Shown here: in pieces, positions 59,522 through 64,000 of the stretch | How the letters are laid out: every line of letters begins with the position of its first letter | How positions within the stretch are numbered: the first letter of the stretch is position 1 | Made by a program: the position numbers and the translations under genes | Notes under the pieces: generated by a model | The model's database searches: none | Seen by the model: only the letters and a program-made list of their open reading frames with translations | What the model was told of the DNA's origin: nothing | DNA from: Theobroma cacao | Taxonomy: Eukaryota; Streptophyta; Magnoliopsida; Malvales; Malvaceae | Assembly (NCBI RefSeq): GCF_000208745.1 | Contig: NC_030858.1 | Span: 11,799,605 to 11,863,604 of the forward strand | Length of the DNA: 64,000 nucleotides | Direction of reading: 5' to 3'

Positions 59522-59707
59522 AGGGTTCCCTGAGTTGGTTCAGTTTCTTTTAGTTGCATGAGTCTTTTTTCCCTCAGCAACTAGTTCGAACTAAGCTGAA
59601 GCACTAATCATCTCATAACTCATCTTTCTACTCGAAGCTTGCAAACCGACCTGTCTTGCACCTGATCACAAATTGAACCCATTGGCTCGTAACTAATTGC
59701 AACTAAA

Positions 59708-59719
59708 GCTTTTATACCA
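59708..59719 (-). other. Primer binding site of the chromovirus
   Basis: Minus strand reads TGGTATAAAAGC, two changes from the initiator Met tRNA site, two bases inside the 5' LTR. Confidence 0.7.
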
Positions 59720-59721
59720 AT

Positions 59722-60146
59722 TGTCATGTGGTGGTTCTCTAGAACACTCCTCATGCGGCCTTTGACTCACCCTTAACCTTATCATCGAGCCTAAGTCAGC
59801 CAAAAATACATACTAGCCACACTCGCACACAAGCACAAGACTTATGACTCACAAGCACTTAAGCATAAGATTGAAGTTAGGGAGCAAAGCTTTAGATTTC
59901 ATTCACTAGAATTTCTTATGTGCAAGTATACAAATGAAGGGGGATATATATAGGAAGCTCCCTCATGTATTACAAGACAAAAATGGGAGGGAAAGTTCCC
60001 TCCAAGGTTTCCCTTTTAGAAGTTTCCCTCCAAAGAATTCCTTTCAAATACAAGACACACTCATGCATGCATTGGTATGCCGTAGAATCATATGCATTGC
60101 ACATGTGTTATGCTACTAAGGGGGTTTTGACTAAGTAAGTGTGACA
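59722..60146 (-). repeat. 5' LTR of the chromovirus, 425 bp
   Basis: On the plus strand it starts TGTCATGTGG and ends GTGTGACA. Its last 60 or so bases recur at 50255-50314. A TATA-like tatatata run near 59945 would serve the opposite orientation only. Confidence 0.8.
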
Positions 60147-60451
60147 TTCTTTTTCTCCATCCATTATCTAACTAAATTATGAAGGAGTATGTAATCGGTT
60201 AAATTTTATTTTATTTATAGGTGCAAGAAGGGTAGGTGAATTAATCCATACAAAATGTGAACTTGTAAGCTTCCAAAAGGGTAAATGTCATATTAACAAA
60301 GACAAACACCTTTCATTAACTAATTTGATTTCGTCAAATTTAGGCCAATTTATTTATCTTACAATTGATAACATATTAACTCACATATAAAAGTCCATAT
60401 AAGATAATTTATATTTTATTGAAAAACTCAAAAATTTCAAAAATATATTAG
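60147..60451. other. AT-rich spacer, no gene recognised
   Basis: Sequence between the chromovirus and the LINE tail, where a full solo flank would lie. Nothing recognised. Confidence 0.5.
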
Positions 60452-60939
60452 CTTTTTTTTTGTTTTTGTTCAGTAGGATCAGTGTTTGGGTTTTTGCATA
60501 ACAGAGTTTCTAGTCTTCTTTTGTATACTCTAAAAATAGGATTTTAGGCAAATAGGTTTCACATTGAAACTTATAGGAAAAAAATTTATCACTTGCCCTA
60601 AATGGGGTTATTTACCCCTATTTCATGAATGGAAATACTTAATTTCACAAAAAAAGTAATGAATTAGCAAGAAAGTGTTTTAATTCTTCAAAAGACAACA
60701 ACAAGGAATAAGGTTGTTACTTAAAGAACTCATCCTATAGTGAACTAAGATATATGGAGTATTCAAAAGCTTACTCTCTACACCAAACATACCTAATTGG
60801 TCATTTTGTTTTGGGAAAATGAAATGATTTTATTATCGAACCATACGTGGGAAAGCAGTCCCAACTACAGCATTCAGTAATAAAGTCTTAACTTTCTTAA
60901 GAGGCTTAAAATAGGATACAAAAAATTCAAGAATGGAAA

Positions 60940-61800
60940 GACCTTCAGTGGCCAAAATCTACAACTTTTTTACGCTCCCTGTATACATGGACGATACTGA
61001 CTTCCCATTGTCTATGGAGCAAGCCCTGAATTGTTTTAATAATATCTAAGTTAATGCAGGAATGGAGCATTGTAACAGATAGAGCTTGAACCACTAACAA
61101 GCTATTTGTCTAAAGTTCAATTTTCATGAAGCCACTGTCTAGTTGAGTCTAAGCATACTGAAGTCCATGAAAAACCTCTTACAATTTCGCTCTATAGGCA
61201 AAACTAAATCGCAATCTCCAGGAATAACCACCTTTCCACTATTTAGTTGAGTTTTGCAAGACACATTCAGCAACAGCTTGCCTCGAAGATGGTTTGAAAG
61301 CCCCATCAACATCTAACGAAATCTAATTTGCTTTAGGTGCTTTCCAAGAAATTAGGACCTCTCGTCGAGCCGTTAATTGTTGGGCATTACAATCAAACTC
61401 AGCTGAACAAGATAAACGAATAGTGGAAGCTGTACTATAAATAAGAGAAAGTCTGCTTCCAATAGCAATTTCAGAATGATCAAACACAAAGGCATTTCTC
61501 TAATGTCAAAGCAGCTAACAAGTTATTGTAAATATCGTAGCCCTACATGCTCCATTAATTTCCTTCTAGGGATTGGCTATTTGAGACATCATCCATTCCT
61601 TTAAGTCTAGATTAAAAAATGAGGGAATTTTACCTACAGGTAGTAACTTTAACCAAGTGGTATGAGCTTTGGGAAAGTCACAGATAACTTGGATAAGTGA
61701 CTCTATTTCCAGGTCACATTGTGGGCACAATGTATCATGGGTGAGATGTCTTCTAATCTTCTACTGGTTAGTAAGTAGCTGACCATACAGACATTGATGT
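60940..61800 (-). pseudogene. LINE zinc-binding segment and RNase H
   Basis: Around 61740 the minus strand reads a CPRCDLEIES-type zinc segment (zf-RVT). From about 61340 it reads SLDVDGAFKPSSRQAVAECV, the start of the RNase H domain with its catalytic Asp (family usually N-x-D-G-A). Stops occur throughout. The equivalent domain of another LINE lies at 4600-4990. Confidence 0.65.
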
Positions 61801-64000
61801 ATAAATGTTCTAACTCTTTCATGTGTATCAAGGCTCTAGATTAACTTGCACTTGCCCGATCTAGAGGATAGAACCGAAGAATGATTTGATTTCAAATAAT
61901 CATATGTCGAGGCAGTAGAAAATTTTCTTGAAGAAGATAACCTGCAATAAGGGAGATCAAGTAAGGAACCAGCTTGAGATGCCAAATACTTTGAGAGTAA
62001 AGACAATTATTCAGAAAGAAGAATGAAAGATAAACTCTGATAGTTCCATTCACCATCAGGCATGACAAATGAGCATACTAGGCTATGATCAACAAATTCA
62101 AAACCTTTTACAAATACGGCTTCCACCAAAAGATAGTTCCTTACCCAATTGTCCGTCCAAAAACGAACTGAGGTTCCATCTCCTATATCTCAACAAACCA
62201 AATGACGAAAAGTTTCCCACAATTAGGATATTGAAGAGCAAAGATGAGAGGGGCCTGAACTTAATATTTTATCAAGGCAAATATGTCTCCCATGACTATA
62301 CTTTGCTTTCACTAGACAAACCCATAATGTCGTTGGTCTAGAAATGATCTGCCAACAAAGTTTTAAAAGGAACGACTTATTCGTAGTTGATAAACATCTA
62401 ACTCCCAATCCACTTTTCGCTTTTGGTTTGCATACATCATTCCATTTCATGATGTGAATTTTCCTTGCTTCATTAGTACCTCCCCATAGAAACTGTAGAC
62501 AACTTACTTCGGTTCTCTTACAAACTGTCATAGGAATGAGCATAGTCTGCATCTCAAAATAGGGGATTGATGATAAGATAGATTTCAGCAATGTTAGTCT
62601 TCCTATAAAGGATAAAACCGAAGCTTTCCAAGAACTAAGCTTACTGCGTATTTTGTCCTCTAGATATTTTAAACTTTGGCACTTATTTCGACCATTCAAT
62701 AAAAGAGTTCCCAAATATTTACCCAAATTGGTTGTATGAGTAAACCCTAGTATATCTTCTAGATTTCGAATCGCTTTTTGGTTAACATTCTTAGAGCAAT
62801 GAAATGATGACTTTTCATAATTCACCTTCTCACCTGAACAGCTACAGAAATCCTTTAGGACTCCCTTGATAACTTCCATTTGGGATAATGATGACCCAGC
62901 AAATAATAACAAGTCGTCTGTAAAAAAAAGGTGGCTTAATTGGGGGCCCTGTCTGCTAAGTCGAATAGGTTTCCATGAACCATTGCTTACTGCTTTTTTG
63001 ATTCCATGAGACAATCTTTTCTTGCATAACACAAATAAATAAGGAGATAGTGGATCTCTTTGTCGAACACCTCACAATGGAACAAAGCTATTTGTTTTAG
63101 TTCCATTCCACAAGATCTGAGAATTGCCACAGCTTCAGCTTTCAAACCAAGCTATTTATCAGACATTCTGGTATCTTTGCATCCACTAATGTATCATAGA
63201 TAAATTCCTAGCATAACTTGTCATATGCTTTTTCAAGGTCAATCTTCAGCATCATCCAACCTACATTTCCTTGTTTTTAATGAAAGGAGTGCATGACTTC
63301 TTGTGATACAATGATGTTATCAACGATATGTCTACCCAATATAAAGCTTGCTTGAGTCTTTTCAATCAACTGACTCAAAAACAGCTTCAATCAGTTTGTA
63401 ATCACTTTCATAAGCACTTTAAAAACCACTGGTAACAAACTTATTGGGCGGTAATGAGAAAACAGTTTCGATGACTGAATTTTGGGAATTAAACAAATGA
63501 TGGCCTTACAAATTTCACTGATTTTTGCACCAGAGAAAACGTCCTAAACATAATTGATAACACCTCCACCCATCAAATTCCATTACGATTGGAAGAAAAT
63601 AGTTGGGAAACCATCATTACTAGGAGCCTAAAGGGGTTATATATTTCAAAAAAAAAAAAAAGCCTACTTGACTTCTAAATCATCAATCAACTTTGACATG
63701 AATTCCACACCCTCATGATTCAACATTGAAAACTAATCCCTAATGGGATATATAGGAAGCATGTTGCTCTCAGCAGTGTAAAGCTTCTAAAAAAATTCTA
63801 TTGCTTAAATTTGCAACACAGTCTGATCCTCACACCATTGACCATCCATAGAATGAAGGCAGAGGATTTTTTATTTGCATTCTCTCCTCGTCATCTTAAT
63901 GTGAAAATAACGTGTGTTACTGTCTCCCCATTTAATCCATTTAACTCTAAATTTCTGATGTTAGAATATTTCCTCTTGATGGAGAATAGTCTTATATTCC
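61801..64000 (-). pseudogene. LINE reverse transcriptase
   Basis: From 64000 down: VKWIKWGDSNTRYFH (the linker typical of plant LINEs), RPISLLPVVFKVLMKVI, an Ala-Ser-Phe-hydrophobic-x-Gly-Arg block, and MLKIDLEKAYDKL (first catalytic Asp). At 63032-62223 a 269-codon open stretch has LSHLFFTDDLLLFAG, the active site with FTDD where FADD is usual, then VNYEKSSFHCSKNV, LGKYLGTLL, LSSWKASVLSFIGRLTLLKS and FLWGG. Stops near 63125, 63210, 63600 and elsewhere make it a pseudogene. Only the 62223-63032 part is long and open, so decay is uneven. Confidence 0.88.

Larger units (their letters stand above)
50255..60146 (-). mobile_element. Ty3/gypsy chromovirus, decayed, minus orientation
   Basis: The 5' LTR (59722-60146) and a 60-bp remnant of the 3' LTR (50255-50314) share the GGGGGTTTTGACTAAG...GTGTGACA end. 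Between them, in minus-strand order, are a primer site, gag with a zinc knuckle, protease, RT, RNase H, integrase, chromodomain and polypurine tract. The chromodomain marks it as a chromovirus. A gag-only copia element (53591-58379) interrupts the protease. Without it the remnant is about 5.1 kb, typical for chromoviruses with short LTRs. No target duplication could be tested because the 3' LTR is truncated. Confidence 0.88.
60452..64000 (-). mobile_element. L1-like LINE, minus orientation, 5' end outside the window
   Basis: A T-rich run at 60452-60469 (A tail on the minus strand) ends a region that, read on the minus strand from 64000 down, gives RT, a zinc-binding segment and an RNase H domain, in the order usual for plant L1-like LINEs. 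No LTRs. Multiple stops show it is dead. The endonuclease would lie beyond 64000. Confidence 0.8.

Overview
This window is plant nuclear DNA, most likely from a eudicot. It has GT-AG introns, a complete xyloglucan endotransglucosylase/hydrolase (XTH) gene, and a dense stack of plant-type transposons: Tat-type and chromodomain Ty3/gypsy, Ty1/copia, L1-like LINE, hAT, Mutator-like and tRNA-derived SINE. I cannot name the species. Apart from the XTH gene nearly everything is transposon-derived, and almost every transposon reading frame is broken.

Layout. 1-617: tail of a large gypsy-type LTR. 846-3070: decayed copia pol. 3755-5400: fragments of hAT, LINE RNase H and a short SINE with target duplications. 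7259-27676: a 20.4-kb Tat/Ogre-like gypsy element with two 2.7-kb LTRs and TSD CTTCT. In order it holds an upstream DUF7745-like ORF, gag, protease, a putative intron, RT, RNase H, a second RNase H, integrase and a 3' minisatellite. A foreign solo LTR (11138-13896, TSD GAGTA) splits the upstream ORF. 27677-31516: unrecognised sequence with a few open stretches. 31526-44992: a Mutator-like element flanked by a 9-bp repeat. It has a DUF1985 plus Ulp1-type (C48) protease gene on the plus strand and a MULE transposase on the minus strand, facing each other across a 118-bp minisatellite. It matches the KAONASHI type of MULE described in plants. A solo LTR (40584-43692, TSD GCCAT) sits inside the transposase. 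45002-47429: intergenic. 47519-48564: XTH gene, three exons, apparently intact. 50255-60146: a minus-strand chromodomain gypsy element whose protease is interrupted by a gag-only copia element (53591-58379). 60452-64000: a minus-strand LINE running off the window.

How the parts relate. Three independent nested insertions can be read from target duplications or flanking reading frames: solo LTR in the Tat element, solo LTR in the MULE, and gag-only copia in the chromovirus. Many stops and lost catalytic residues look like C-to-T or G-to-A changes, as expected after cytosine methylation. The most interesting region is the MULE. Its Ulp1 domain keeps the fold motifs but has Tyr where the catalytic Cys should be. 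The same gene carries a phase-preserving tandem array of exon-intron units, and GTGTCAC-type motifs are repeated at both ends and in the middle of the element. Exact domain borders, ages and family names are inferences from reading; boundaries backed by target duplications are the firmest.
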